The notes: generated by a model not told the origin, from the sequence alone. A stretch of 64,000 bases of DNA from Paenibacillus sp. SC116 (GCF_024733555.1 NZ_JANIOF010000001.1:1760856-1824855), one strand, 5' to 3'; shown: positions 43,395 through 53,091, numbered from the stretch's first letter. A program made the numbers and translations.

Positions 43395-44453
43395 TTACCA
43401 CCTAGTAAACAGCGGACTCGGACCAGCATGCGTCGGAAAGTGCGGCAGCACTTCCTCAGCCAGTTCCTGAATCACCTCTGCAGGTGGCCGACTTGAAAAT
43501 TGGATGCCAAGCGCAGCATGATTGACGCCCGCTGTTCGCCATTCTTCCAAAAGCTGAATCAAGCCTAATCGCCCAGTGCGCAAGACGTATCCTCCGCGAA
43601 GCGGTGTTCGAGGATAATGAACATCTTCCACCAGATCAATCCATTCGTTGGTCATATGTGGCTTAAACGTCCCGCCAGGAATTTTTTCGCGCCAAGCATG
43701 GATCTTCTGTGCAAGCATCTGGGGACCACTAGCATTTGCCGTCGCTTGTGGATAAGTAAGCCAGCCGTCACTATGCTCTGCAATCCAATCCAAAGATTGC
43801 CGACTTGAACCAGTGACAATAAGTGGAATACCACCTGCCGCAGGCTTAGGGAGCAGCTCTACTCCTTTCAAATGCCCAAGCGAAGATTGAATTGCGGGAC
43901 TTTGCTGATGAATAAGTTCGCGGAAATACTCCACTGTCTCTCGGAAACGCACTTCACGCTGATCCGCATCTAGTCCATACGCTGGGAACTCTACAGGTCG
44001 GTCTCCAGAGGCTATCCCTAACACAAGTCGTCCACCTGACAGCACATCAATAGATGACGCAGCCTTCGCCAAATCGATCGGATGGCGAAGTGTAAAGATC
44101 GCACTTCCGGTTACTAAGGACACATTTTTCGTCCTAGCAGCAAGATAGGCTAAATAGACAAAGGGATCAAACACCTGTCCTGCATCTCCAAAACTAGGAT
44201 CGAATAGAGGCACATCCCGAACCCAAACGGATGCAAAATTCGACTGATCGATCTTTTCTACTAAGTCAGCTTGGCCCTGTAGCACATCCATTTGCCCTCT
44301 ATAGAACGTGAGCGGTAAAAATATACCGATTGTTAATTGATCAGGGGCAAACATGCGCCGGAAACCAGGATGCTCATGAAAGCTTCTCCCACCAGTGCTG
44401 GCCGTTGACGTATTTCTATCTGTTTGTTCACTAGACTTTATTTGTTGCTCCAA
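43395..44453 (-). CDS. LLM-class (luciferase-like) flavin oxidoreductase
   Basis: 352 residues, start TTG 44453 with GGGGAGG eight bases upstream. TIM-barrel of the bacterial-luciferase type: SNFASVWVRDVPLFDPSFGDAGQVFDPF, KNVSLVTGSAIFTLRHPIDLAKAASSIDVLSGGRLVLGIASGDRPVEFPAYG and VTGSSRQSLDWIAEHSDGWL. These proteins use FMN or F420; the substrate is not predictable. It is divergent from a MocR regulator. Confidence 0.93.
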   Translation of the reverse strand: MEQQIKSSEQTDRNTSTASTGGRSFHEHPGFRRMFAPDQLTIGIFLPLTFYRGQMDVLQGQADLVEKIDQSNFASVWVRDVPLFDPSFGDAGQVFDPFVYLAYLAARTKNVSLVTGSAIFTLRHPIDLAKAASSIDVLSGGRLVLGIASGDRPVEFPAYGLDADQREVRFRETVEYFRELIHQQSPAIQSSLGHLKGVELLPKPAAGGIPLIVTGSSRQSLDWIAEHSDGWLTYPQATANASGPQMLAQKIHAWREKIPGGTFKPHMTNEWIDLVEDVHYPRTPLRGGYVLRTGRLGLIQLLEEWRTAGVNHAALGIQFSSRPPAEVIQELAEEVLPHFPTHAGPSPLFTRW

Positions 44454-44609
44454 TTGGATCGCCTCCCCAAATGTAAGTGTTCCAGTCCTCTGTTATTGTG
44501 CCTTCATTCGCCTGAAACTGCTATAATTGTAATAGCCAACTGCCCCTACAAGTAGTGACAACTCTCAACTATATTATGGGGTCAGTTTGTCCACTTGAGG
44601 AGGATACGT

Positions 44610-46022
44610 ATGATCGATTTGACAATTTTGCTAAATGAAAAGTCCGAAGCGCCTTTATACACTCAACTTTATCAATATATAAAGAAAGAAATCATGAGCG
44701 GAAAGCTAGCTGCTCAGACACGTCTGCCTTCCATTCGTGCGTTATCTTCCCATCTCTATATTAGCCGAAATACAGTGGATTTGGCCTATCAGCAGTTAAT
44801 AGCAGAAGGTTATGTTCTCAGCAGACCGAGAAGCGGCTTATATGTTATTGATCTGGTACTTGAAACGTTGCCCTCATCCTATTCAAGTAGTACGAAATGG
44901 TTGGAAAACCCTATACAAGACAGACCTGCGATCCAATACGATTTTCGTTATGGTGATGTGGATGCTGAGCATTTTCCATTTTCCACTTGGCGCAAGTTAT
45001 CCAATCAAAGCTTGCAGCAGAATCAACAAATGTTGTTTTCTTATGGCGATCCTCTCGGAGAACCTGGGCTTCGAATTGAAATTGCTAAATATGTGCACAG
45101 CTCTAGAGGAGTAAATGCTTCCCACGATCAGATCATCATTGGTTCTGGCGTTCAGTACTTGCTCGGCATATTAACCGGATTACTTGGAGCTACTGACAAC
45201 GGCATAGCGATGGAAGAGCCTGGCTATGACGGGGTTCGAACCATTTTTCAACATCACGGTTTACACATCCACCCTATTCCGTTGGATGAAGATGGACTTA
45301 ATATCCATAAACTATATGAAAGCAAATCACGAGTCGTATACATAACACCATCCCATCAGTTTCCCTATGGGATGGTCATGCCTTTCGCCAAGAGAATGCA
45401 GTTGCTGAAATGGGCAGCGGATCAAAATGGCATCATTATCGAGGACGATTACGACAGTGAGTTCAGATATGTAGGTAAACCTATACCTTCCCTGCAGGGC
45501 ATGGACACTCATCAGCGAACGGTCTATTTGGGAACCTTCTCTAAATGCCTTCTTCCTTCTTTACGTACCGCCTACATGGTTCTACCCCCGGCCTTGCTAG
45601 AGCTTCATTATAAGCAAGACTACCGGTTATATGACCAAACCGTGTCTCAGATTCAACAGAAAACACTAGAGTTGTTTATGAGCAATGGGCATTGGGAAGC
45701 CCATATTCGCAAAATGCGTAAAATATATCGACAAAAACAAGTTACGCTGATTACTACGATCCAAAAGTTGATGGGTACACAAGCAACAATAATCGGTCAG
45801 GATGCAGGACTTCATATTTTATTACGTGTACATAATGGCATGGACGAGCTGGAGCTGATTCAAGCAGCGGAGGAAGAAGGCGTCAAAGTCTATCCTGTCT
45901 CTCCTTTTTGGGCGCAACCAGCTCAAGCTGAAAGATCTATGGTACAGATCGGTTTTGGCGGTTTGAGCAACGAGGATATCAGAGAGGGAGTTCATTCTCT
46001 TCATCGCGCTTGGTTTAAGTAA
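44610..46022 (+). CDS. MocR-family regulator (GntR HTH plus aminotransferase fold)
   Basis: About 470 residues from ATG 44610, which follows GAGGAGG. N-terminal GntR winged helix (PLYTQLYQYIKKEIMSGKLAAQTRLPSIRALSSHLYISRNTVDLAYQQLIAEGYV) linked to a fold-type I aminotransferase domain with the PLP Asp/Tyr region IEDDYDSEFRY and the Lys in GTFSKCLLPSLR. Family members such as PdxR and GabR bind PLP and control vitamin B6, GABA or taurine genes. The divergent LLM oxidoreductase is the nearest candidate target. Confidence 0.95.
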   Translation: MIDLTILLNEKSEAPLYTQLYQYIKKEIMSGKLAAQTRLPSIRALSSHLYISRNTVDLAYQQLIAEGYVLSRPRSGLYVIDLVLETLPSSYSSSTKWLENPIQDRPAIQYDFRYGDVDAEHFPFSTWRKLSNQSLQQNQQMLFSYGDPLGEPGLRIEIAKYVHSSRGVNASHDQIIIGSGVQYLLGILTGLLGATDNGIAMEEPGYDGVRTIFQHHGLHIHPIPLDEDGLNIHKLYESKSRVVYITPSHQFPYGMVMPFAKRMQLLKWAADQNGIIIEDDYDSEFRYVGKPIPSLQGMDTHQRTVYLGTFSKCLLPSLRTAYMVLPPALLELHYKQDYRLYDQTVSQIQQKTLELFMSNGHWEAHIRKMRKIYRQKQVTLITTIQKLMGTQATIIGQDAGLHILLRVHNGMDELELIQAAEEEGVKVYPVSPFWAQPAQAERSMVQIGFGGLSNEDIREGVHSLHRAWFK

Positions 46023-46031
46023 CGCTAAGCG

Positions 46032-46062
46032 AAGCCCCCATTTTATAAAAATGAGGGCTTTT
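46032..46062 (+). terminator. Terminator of the MocR gene
   Basis: AAGCCCCCATTTT/AAAATGAGGGCTT stem with short T-run. Confidence 0.85.
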
Positions 46063-46237
46063 CCACTTGTGCGTATTATTTCATGTTGACTAGAGACTAG
46101 ACAGCGCTAGCTCCTAACTACCGGATTAAATGGCTGCTTAGCTTGATATATAGATGAAAGCCTAGAGCACTTATAAATAGTCATTCATATCATATCCCGT
46201 ATGCATATTAGCCCTAATGTATAGGGGGAACAAGTAA

Positions 46238-47065
46238 ATGGATGCTTCGGGAACCAAAACTACGATTAATAAAAATGCGATTTTTCTGGCGGCCATGAGC
46301 TATCAAGCCTATCTATTATTTCTTACCAACAAACTTGTCCTGCCAAAAGGCTTTAAACTTCGCTCCATTATTCGCGTATTTGCCAATGTAGAAAATCCTA
46401 AAGAAGAAATATTCGGCTTTATAGCAGAATCTAAGCAAAAAATCATTATTTCCTTTAGAGGGTATGCCGCTTACCCAGCCGACCTACTTGCAGGATATGA
46501 CGTACTTCAAGTGCCCTATCCATATGTCAAACATGCAGGAAATACTATGCGTGGATTGACTTGTATGTATCAATCTACGAGGGACAAAATCATCGGAGTA
46601 CTTAACGAGCTCCCTGCATCCAAGAAACTGTACATTGCGGGTCATAACTATGGTGGAGTCGTTGCGACATTGGCTGCGTTGGATATCGCAGTAAATACGA
46701 AGTTTAAAACTCCAAATGTCTATACGTACGGGAGCCTGCGAACTGGAGATCCTGTATTTGCATCCCGATTTAATAAAGTCGTAAAAAACAGCGTGCGTGT
46801 CGTAAATGTACATGACGTCAATTCTACGTTCCCAGCGACCTTTTACCCACCGCCATTCACCAAGAACGGATTGAGGTACCAACATGTACAATGCAAATAT
46901 CCGCTCTACTTCCAACTCAACAGTACATCTCGAAATGATGGAATTGGCTGCTATTTCAAATATCTTAGCAAAAGGAATCCTACTTATGCGAAAGCACTCT
47001 GTCGAACGAATCCTGGCTTTTGTCCCGACACAAGTATGTGTGTTCCGTTGCTAAAAACTTGTTAA
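46238..47065 (+). CDS. Class 3 lipase-fold protein lacking catalytic Ser and His
   Basis: 275 residues, clearly a duplicate of the next gene (same length, aligned block by block). The alpha/beta-hydrolase nucleophile elbow reads GHNYG (135-139): the Ser is Asn137, codon AAC at 46646-46648, where the neighbour has AGC. The triad His is Asp234 (GAT against CAT). The Asp of the triad (D193 in NVHD) is kept. The oxyanion FRGT is FRGY. So it should not be an active esterase, yet the frame is intact with a good ribosome binding site (AGGGGGAA). No signal peptide; the tail has CysPro-rich NPGFCPDTSMCVP. It could be a binding partner or regulator of the active neighbour. Confidence 0.9.
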   Translation: MDASGTKTTINKNAIFLAAMSYQAYLLFLTNKLVLPKGFKLRSIIRVFANVENPKEEIFGFIAESKQKIIISFRGYAAYPADLLAGYDVLQVPYPYVKHAGNTMRGLTCMYQSTRDKIIGVLNELPASKKLYIAGHNYGGVVATLAALDIAVNTKFKTPNVYTYGSLRTGDPVFASRFNKVVKNSVRVVNVHDVNSTFPATFYPPPFTKNGLRYQHVQCKYPLYFQLNSTSRNDGIGCYFKYLSKRNPTYAKALCRTNPGFCPDTSMCVPLLKTC

Positions 47066-47099
47066 TTTCACTGCCTAGTGTAAGAGAAAGGAGTCAACT

Positions 47100-47972
47100 A
47101 TGGGGAACTCAGGGGTGAATCACGATACTACGAATAAAACGGCCATTTTTCTCGCGGCTATAACCTACCAGACGTATGTGCTTGTTCAAGCGAAAAAGAT
47201 TTTTTTACCAAAAGGTTATACACTGCGCTATGTCATCCAAGCTCTTGGCGGTGTTGAAACGCCGATAAAAGAAGTGTTTGGGTATATTGCGGAATCGAAA
47301 CATAATATCGTTATGGCTTTTAGAGGTACGGGTTCGTTTCAAGACAATGAATCGGACCAAGATATTTTTCAAGTCCCCTATCCATATGTTCGAAATAGTG
47401 GAAAGACTCATCGAGGTTTTACGTGCATTTATAGCTCCGCAAGAAACCATATCATTCGTGTGCTAAAGAAGCTGTCCCCGACCAAACGACTGTATATTAC
47501 TGGCCACAGCCTAGGAGGATCATTAGCTGTGTTAGCAGGTTTGGATATTGCCGTGAATACGAAGTTTCATAAACCGATTGTGTACACGTATGGCTCCCCT
47601 CGTGTTGGCAACCCTACCTTTGCCGCGAAGTACGACAGCGTCGTCAAGAACAGTGTCCGCGTGTTCAACGTCCACGACATTATCCCCTTGATACCGGATA
47701 AAGTGTACCCTCCTCCTTTTACAAAGGAAGGACTCTACTATAAACATGTGAACAGAAAATATCCTATATCCTTTCAATTGAACAGTGTAGCAGGGCTTAA
47801 TCATAGCATTGTCTGTTATTTTAATACCCTCAGTAAAAAGAACCCTGCATACACGAAAGCAATCTGCCAGCCTAATCCTGGTTTTTGCCCCGCTACAGGT
47901 GTATGTGTTCCGTTTCTAGGGGGATGTGGATCGACGATAACCAAAGGTCAGTTATATTGTGTAGGATGTTAG
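47100..47972 (+). CDS. Class 3 lipase (active triad)
   Basis: 290 residues. Triad visible: Ser137 in GHSLG, Asp193 in NVHDIIPLIP and His235 in LNHSIVCYF; oxyanion region FRGTGSF. This is the Lipase_3 family of triacylglycerol or phospholipid hydrolases. No signal peptide is seen, so export, if any, is by another route. The Cys-rich C-terminus (NPGFCPATGVCVPFLGGC... YCVGC) carries six Cys that could form disulfides or bind metal. Starts 34 bp after its inactive paralogue with AAAGGAG upstream, so both are co-expressed. Confidence 0.93.
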   Translation: MGNSGVNHDTTNKTAIFLAAITYQTYVLVQAKKIFLPKGYTLRYVIQALGGVETPIKEVFGYIAESKHNIVMAFRGTGSFQDNESDQDIFQVPYPYVRNSGKTHRGFTCIYSSARNHIIRVLKKLSPTKRLYITGHSLGGSLAVLAGLDIAVNTKFHKPIVYTYGSPRVGNPTFAAKYDSVVKNSVRVFNVHDIIPLIPDKVYPPPFTKEGLYYKHVNRKYPISFQLNSVAGLNHSIVCYFNTLSKKNPAYTKAICQPNPGFCPATGVCVPFLGGCGSTITKGQLYCVGC

Positions 47973-47983
47973 TGGAGTCTTCC

Positions 47984-48021
47984 GCCCCCGCCAAACGAAT
48001 GTTGAGCGGGGGTTTCTTTTT
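47984..48021 (+). terminator. Terminator of the lipase pair
   Basis: CCCCCGC/GCGGGGG stem followed by TTTCTTTTT. Confidence 0.88.
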
Positions 48022-48441
48022 GCCAGCACCAATTACAAGCAGCCGAGTGTTACTAGCTGCTAATATTCAAAAATCTGTCAATGTTTAAAGATATTTGTTC
48101 GAGGAAAAATGAAGCGTAGAGCGAAGATATACATAGAACACAGCGATCTTGGCTATTGGAACTAAGGGCGTGAAAAGGCCGCTGTGAAATCAGCGCCCTA
48201 ACGAATTCAAACTATTTATCGCCCCCAACTTTAAACCTCACTTCTATCGAGTCTTATCTGTTTTTGCAGGAACAATGCTAACTCCACAATAATTAAAGAC
48301 ATTTCTTCTAATTTATAATTCCTATCAGACTCCAGACCACTCTACCTACTTATGAAGGGGGTGATGAAAAATGAACCATTTGTAAGAGCAAATGCTTCAG
48401 ACTTTCAAAAATTTGTGCATATTGGAAAGGAGTATACCTCT
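48022..48441. other. Intergenic stretch before the GH8 gene
   Basis: No gene is supported. It holds one imperfect inverted repeat (AGGGCG-TGA ... TCA-G-CGCCCT, about 48165-48199) without T-run and the leader of the GH8 gene. An in-frame ATG at 48352 extends the GH8 frame upstream but has no signal-peptide logic. Confidence 0.5.
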
Positions 48442-49830
48442 ATGAAGCCGAAAAAATCGTTCATTCTCACGCTCTGTTCTGCCTTACTTATGCAGACGCT
48501 AGTGTTCTCTACCATTACTTCTGCAAACCCAGCATCCCCTCAATCTGTAAATGATTCTGTACATGGACAACATGTAACTGAAGAAAATATCGAGACATTT
48601 GCTGCTGCCCAACGAGGATTTCCGCAGCATGTAACTTACTCCAATGGCGTTATTAAACCAAGAGTTTCTCAATCACAATTAGATCAAGAGGTTCGCAGAC
48701 TTTATAATGAATGGAAAGCCAAATACGTAAAAGCTCACCCGTATAAGAGCGGTCGTTATTTCGTCCACTACAATCAAAACGGCGAATCAACGGACGATCC
48801 GCTTGACGCTGTAACCGTATCTGAAGCTCACGGCTATGGCATGATAGCGACCGCCTATCTGGCAGGTCATGACGCTGAGGCAAAGAAATTATTTGATGGA
48901 ATGTACCGTTTTTATCGTGATCACCCGAGTACGAATCACCCCGACTTGATGGCTTGGCAGCAGGTTGATCGCAACGGAGCCATCATTACCAATCCGAACA
49001 ATGGTGGCAGCTCCGCTACTGACGGAGATATGGACATTGCTTACGCATTGCTGCTCGCAGAGAAGCAGTGGGGCAATAACACAGGCATTAATTACGGGGC
49101 ACAAGCGAAGAAAATCATTAATGCCATTATGCTCAAAGATGTGAACCACACCTACTATCATTTAAACCTTGGTGACTGGGCGCAAGATTCTGATGTTAAA
49201 TACGGCCCTGGGACACGCACATCAGACTTTATGTTTCATCATTTAAAGGTATTCCAAACGGCTACAGGAGACTCGCGCTGGAATCAAGTCATTACGACAA
49301 CCCATGCTGCCAGAGAAAATTTATACTACGGGTATGCTGCCAACACTGGGCTCCTGCCTGATTTCGGCATTCGTAAGGGGCAATATTATGAGCCTGTTAA
49401 ACCCACAATCCCACCTTTCTTAGAAAACACAGATACAGATGGAATCTACTACTATAACGCTGCACGCATTCCATGGAGAATTGCTACCGACGTCATTTTG
49501 ACAGGGGATACACGTTCCAAGTTCCACTTGACCACACTTAACAATTGGATTCGCACAGAGGCTCAAAATAACCCTGCTAACATCCATGGCGGCGGTTTTT
49601 ATCTAAACGGCACGAAATATTTGAACAGTGGAACTTATTATGATCTGACCTTTACAGCGCCATTTGCGGTCAGTGCTATGACCGATACTAACACTGCCAA
49701 TAAAGAATGGCTTGATAAACTATGGAGCAATATTGTTGCTCAGCCTACAAATCAAGCATCGTACTTCGGCAACACTGTTCGACTACTTAGCGTAATCGTC
49801 GTTTCCGGCAACTGGTGGTCACCAAATTAA
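48442..49830 (+). CDS. Secreted GH8 glycanase, probable chitosanase/beta-glucanase
   Basis: 462 residues from ATG 48442, which follows AAAGGAG and starts a normal signal peptide (MKPKKSFILTLCSALLMQTLVFS). The catalytic core has TVSEAHGYGMIATAYLAG with the proton-donor Glu128 and GGSSATDGDMDIAYALLLAE with the conserved Asp cluster (194-198), both GH8 hallmarks. The start of the mature part (RGFPQHVTYSNGVIKP) resembles the GH8 chitosanases of Bacillus and Paenibacillus, some of which also split beta-1,3-1,4-glucan. No carbohydrate-binding module is attached. Confidence 0.94.
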   Translation: MKPKKSFILTLCSALLMQTLVFSTITSANPASPQSVNDSVHGQHVTEENIETFAAAQRGFPQHVTYSNGVIKPRVSQSQLDQEVRRLYNEWKAKYVKAHPYKSGRYFVHYNQNGESTDDPLDAVTVSEAHGYGMIATAYLAGHDAEAKKLFDGMYRFYRDHPSTNHPDLMAWQQVDRNGAIITNPNNGGSSATDGDMDIAYALLLAEKQWGNNTGINYGAQAKKIINAIMLKDVNHTYYHLNLGDWAQDSDVKYGPGTRTSDFMFHHLKVFQTATGDSRWNQVITTTHAARENLYYGYAANTGLLPDFGIRKGQYYEPVKPTIPPFLENTDTDGIYYYNAARIPWRIATDVILTGDTRSKFHLTTLNNWIRTEAQNNPANIHGGGFYLNGTKYLNSGTYYDLTFTAPFAVSAMTDTNTANKEWLDKLWSNIVAQPTNQASYFGNTVRLLSVIVVSGNWWSPN

Positions 49831-49928
49831 TTCATATCTACGTGCAGTAATTCCCACAAGAAAATCCGTAACGTACAATGATCCAAAATTCTTTCATTTA
49901 CTTTGAACTAGAATAGCAATAAGCTCGA

Positions 49929-49967
49929 GAACACCCCCTTGTCGCAAAATTTGACAAGGGGGTGTTC
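49929..49967. terminator. Strong hairpin after the GH8 gene
   Basis: GAACACCCCCTTGTC/GACAAGGGGGTGTTC, 15-bp perfect stem with a 9-base loop. No long T-run. Confidence 0.78.
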
Positions 49968-50110
49968 AGTTCGCCTATCACATGCATTACCTCTAGAATT
50001 CAACTCTCTGATAATAGAGTTCGCAATATCCTAAATTGGTTCACTCCACTACTTTAAACACCAGAAGCAATTTACATTGTATAAAAAATTTAAATTTGAT
50101 AAAATAACTG

Positions 50111-50122
50111 ACGAACGTTCGT
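50111..50122 (+). promoter_or_regulatory. Palindrome ACGAACGTTCGT, probable TetR operator
   Basis: Perfect 12-bp palindrome 20 bp upstream of the TetR start, just after a promoter-like TTGTAT-17 bp-TAAAAT. The rest of the 49968-50143 gap shows nothing. Confidence 0.65.
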
Positions 50123-50143
50123 TAATGTCGAGGTGATTTTCTA

Positions 50144-50722
50144 TTGAAAGCCAAAGAGATAAAAAATGTCGCTTTAAAATTTTTCACCATTCATGGGTAT
50201 GAGGGCGCATCTCTTTCTCAAATTGCCGAGAAGGTCGGCATGAAAAAGCAATCCCTCTACGCTCATTTCAAAGGGAAAGATGATCTTTTTCTGCAAGTTT
50301 TACAAGATGCCAAAGAGACAGAACTCTCATCGAAACTAAAATATTTGAGTACAGTGGATGCCCAAAATCCCAAAGCAGATTTATTAGGATATCTGCAATT
50401 GGTCATTGATATGTTTCAACAGAGTGAGCAGTTAAAGTTTTGGCTGCGTATGTCTTTTTTTCCACCTTCCCACCTTGCAGCAGCGATTAATGAGGAAGTA
50501 ACCGATTCGGAACAAACGATACAAACCGTACTAGAAAGCAAATTTCAAGATTGGATCAATGCCAAAACTATTAAGGAAGACATGGCATTGCTACCTACCC
50601 TGGCCTTCTTAGGTGTAGTAGATTCGATTATGCTAGAACTTGCTTATGGACATGACGAACAACGATTAAACGATAAACTAAATGCCTCATGGACCGTATA
50701 TTGGAGAGGTATTTCACAGTAA
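50144..50722 (+). CDS. TetR-family regulator
   Basis: 192 residues, start TTG 50144 with GAGGTGA eight bases upstream. HTH: GYEGASLSQIAEKVGMKKQSLYAHFKGKDDLFLQVLQ. The following MFS gene starts 26 bp after the stop, so this is a regulator-pump pair. Confidence 0.93.
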   Translation: MKAKEIKNVALKFFTIHGYEGASLSQIAEKVGMKKQSLYAHFKGKDDLFLQVLQDAKETELSSKLKYLSTVDAQNPKADLLGYLQLVIDMFQQSEQLKFWLRMSFFPPSHLAAAINEEVTDSEQTIQTVLESKFQDWINAKTIKEDMALLPTLAFLGVVDSIMLELAYGHDEQRLNDKLNASWTVYWRGISQ

Positions 50723-50748
50723 TGATGTTACAAAGAGAGGTATTTTTT

Positions 50749-51951
50749 ATGATTAAACCATTAAAAGAACAAAAAACAGTCTTACTCATTCTACTAAGTA
50801 ATATATTCATTGTTTTTCTAGGCGTTGGACTTATCGTCCCTGTTATGCCATCCTTTATGAACATTATGCATCTATCAGGCCAAACGATGGGTTATCTTAT
50901 GGCAGCCTTTGCGTTTGCACAATTACTCATGTCCCCCCTTGCAGGACGGTGGATTGACACTTTTGGTAGAAAGAAAATGATCGTAATCGGCTTATTCCTC
51001 TTCAGTATATCAGAGGTGATCTTTGGATTAGGCACACACGTATCTGTTCTCTATTTTTCTAGAATTCTAGGTGGTATTAGTGGTGCATTTATTATGCCAG
51101 GTGTAACTGCCTATGTTGCAGATATTACTTCAATAGAGGAAAGACCCAAAGCAATGGGTTATATTTCTGCCGCTATTAGTCTTGGTTTTATTATTGGCCC
51201 AGGTATCGGTGGTTTTGTTGCTGAGCTAGGTGTGCGTGCCCCATTTTATTTTGCTGCTGGCTTCGCCTTAATAGCATGTATTTCATCCATTTTTATTTTA
51301 AAAGAGCCACTAACCAAACAAGAGCTTTTGGAAATCAGTCAGCTAAAAAAAGATACCAGCTTTGTCACTGATCTGAAACGATCCCTTCATCCACAATACT
51401 TAATTGCTTTTATTATTGTGTTTGTACTAGCTTTTGGGTTATCCGCATACGAAACCGTATTTAGTCTGTTTTCCGATAATAAATTTGGTTACACCCCAAA
51501 AGATATTGCTACCATTATTACAATAAGTGCTATCTTCGGGGTTGTCGTTCAGGTCTTTATGTTTGGTAAAATGGTAGAAAAACTCGGTGAAAAGAAGCTC
51601 ATCCAGATATGCCTACTCGCAGGCATCGTATTGGCGGTAGCATCCACCATGATCTCAGGCTTTTTAGCCATTTTGCTAGTAACTAGCTTCATCTTTCTCG
51701 CATTTGACTTGCTGCGACCAGCATTAACAACTTATTTATCAAAAACGGCTGAAAAGGAACAAGGATTCGTCGCTGGGATGAACTCGACCTATACAAGCTT
51801 GGGCAATATCGCCGGCCCCGCGCTAGCCGGTATACTATTTGATGTAAACATCAACTATCCGTATCTCTTTGCTGCTGTCATTATGTTTATTGGACTTATC
51901 TTTACGATGATGTGGAAAGAAAAACAATCCGCTAGCAGCTTGGTAAAATAA
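50749..51951 (+). CDS. MFS multidrug exporter, NorA/Bmr-like
   Basis: 400 residues from ATG 50749, preceded by AGAGAGG. Twelve hydrophobic segments. Motif A after TM2 is GRWIDTFGRKKMIVIG; the antiporter motif C in TM5 is GFIIGPGIGGFVAE. These place it in the DHA1 drug:proton antiporters related to NorA, Bmr and tetracycline exporters. Co-transcribed with the TetR gene. Confidence 0.93.
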   Translation: MIKPLKEQKTVLLILLSNIFIVFLGVGLIVPVMPSFMNIMHLSGQTMGYLMAAFAFAQLLMSPLAGRWIDTFGRKKMIVIGLFLFSISEVIFGLGTHVSVLYFSRILGGISGAFIMPGVTAYVADITSIEERPKAMGYISAAISLGFIIGPGIGGFVAELGVRAPFYFAAGFALIACISSIFILKEPLTKQELLEISQLKKDTSFVTDLKRSLHPQYLIAFIIVFVLAFGLSAYETVFSLFSDNKFGYTPKDIATIITISAIFGVVVQVFMFGKMVEKLGEKKLIQICLLAGIVLAVASTMISGFLAILLVTSFIFLAFDLLRPALTTYLSKTAEKEQGFVAGMNSTYTSLGNIAGPALAGILFDVNINYPYLFAAVIMFIGLIFTMMWKEKQSASSLVK

Positions 51952-51982
51952 TAAGAAGAATCCGCGCCGTTAAACAAAGAGA

Positions 51983-52013
51983 AACCCGATGTCCTTGAAA
52001 AAGACATCGGGTT
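51983..52013. terminator. Bidirectional terminator between convergent genes
   Basis: AACCCGATGTC/GACATCGGGTT hairpin. Confidence 0.82.
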
Positions 52014-52031
52014 CTATTGTTCTTCTATTCT

Positions 52032-52661
52032 TTATTCAATCCCATGCTCTTCACGAATTTTGTACAAGCCATCAAGAAGCAATTCAGCAGGATCTCGGTT
52101 TAGAAGAACATGCATGAGCAACAAATCGATTTTAAAAGCACACACATTATTTCCATCTGCTATAGACGGGAATCCTGTTTCAAACACTGGACCGTGCTCC
52201 TGATGCCACTCCAAGCCGGCATAAACCTCTTCTGGGGCAAATTCTTCTTTAACTGAAGCCATACATGGTCCAACGATTAGGCGTTCAATAATCGCTTTAG
52301 CTTCTTCTTCACTTGCTGGAGGTGTAGGTAGTGGCTTTCCACCTTTCGTTCTCATCATCTCGACAAAAAATGAAGCCATCCAGACGGAAGGATCCGTATC
52401 GGCTTGGAACTTCTTAATTAGTTCTTGCAGTAAAAAGCCACATTCATATTTGTCATTCGCATCATCTGTCACGGTAAAGATAAACACAGGCCCGAAAATC
52501 TCATGGATCACTGCACGTCCTACCACTTCATCGTAATGAGTTTTCAATGCGGTAACACCATCACGACAAACTACATGAATGAGTTCATTCCATTGCTCTT
52601 CCGAAAGTGTTCTTTGTTTGTTGTCATCATTGATTTCGTTATTCCCTGTTTCGTTGCTCAT
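52032..52661 (-). CDS. Cytoplasmic protein of unknown function
   Basis: About 209 residues from ATG 52661 (AGGGAG upstream); another ATG three codons earlier is too close to that site. The protein is acidic, without signal or membrane segment. Notable stretches are LSEEQWNELIHVVCRDGVTALKTHYDEVV and GLEWHQEHGPVFETGFPSI. I recognise no domain. Confidence 0.7.
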   Translation of the reverse strand: MSNETGNNEINDDNKQRTLSEEQWNELIHVVCRDGVTALKTHYDEVVGRAVIHEIFGPVFIFTVTDDANDKYECGFLLQELIKKFQADTDPSVWMASFFVEMMRTKGGKPLPTPPASEEEAKAIIERLIVGPCMASVKEEFAPEEVYAGLEWHQEHGPVFETGFPSIADGNNVCAFKIDLLLMHVLLNRDPAELLLDGLYKIREEHGIE

Positions 52662-52837
52662 TCTCTTCATCTCCCTTAGAGCATCATATCATTTGATAGT
52701 TTGGAGAGTAAAGCTACAGCTGAACTGACGTCAAACTCCATTTAGGATTCAAGAAACCATGTCTCCTATTTGTTAAACGGATGGTGAGCACCTGTAAATA
52801 TTGTAGGTTATAACCCATACCGACGAGCTGTACAACG

Positions 52838-52875
52838 AAAAAAACCTCAGCAAAGTTAAACTGAGCTGAGGAAAA
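52838..52875 (-). terminator. Terminator of the small membrane protein gene
   Basis: CCTCAGC/GCTGAGG hairpin with T-run on the minus strand. Confidence 0.82.
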
Positions 52876-52935
52876 TAAACCAACTATTTGTGTTTTTTAC
52901 AATGTTGACTTCAGTAGGAAGATCTCGTCTATGCT

Positions 52936-53091
52936 TTATTTAATAACTTCAACCTTTTTATCCCCTTTTGTCTTCCCTGCCTCTACCACTGTATTACCTT
53001 GGTCAGCAACTATCCCGCCTGTAACCAGCGTAATGACGACTAAGGCTGCGCTGAGTGCTGTGAAAATCTTCTTTCTATTGCGATTGACCAT
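52936..53091 (-). CDS. Small secreted or membrane-anchored protein
   Basis: 51 residues from ATG 53091 (GGAGGT upstream). Basic start VNRNRKKIF, one hydrophobic segment (10-28), then a charged tail with GKTKGDKKVEV. It may be anchored or secreted. No family recognised, but it has a good ribosome binding site and its own terminator. Confidence 0.6.
   Translation of the reverse strand: MVNRNRKKIFTALSAALVVITLVTGGIVADQGNTVVEAGKTKGDKKVEVIK

Noticed and set aside
48165-48199. Inverted repeat AGGGCG..CGCCCT as a terminator or riboswitch
   Set aside because: Short stem, no T-run and no conserved motif; not supported as a feature of its own.
48352-48441. Extended N-terminus of the GH8 gene from ATG 48352
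   Set aside because: It would put 30 charged or polar residues before a normal signal peptide; ATG 48442 has the better ribosome binding site.
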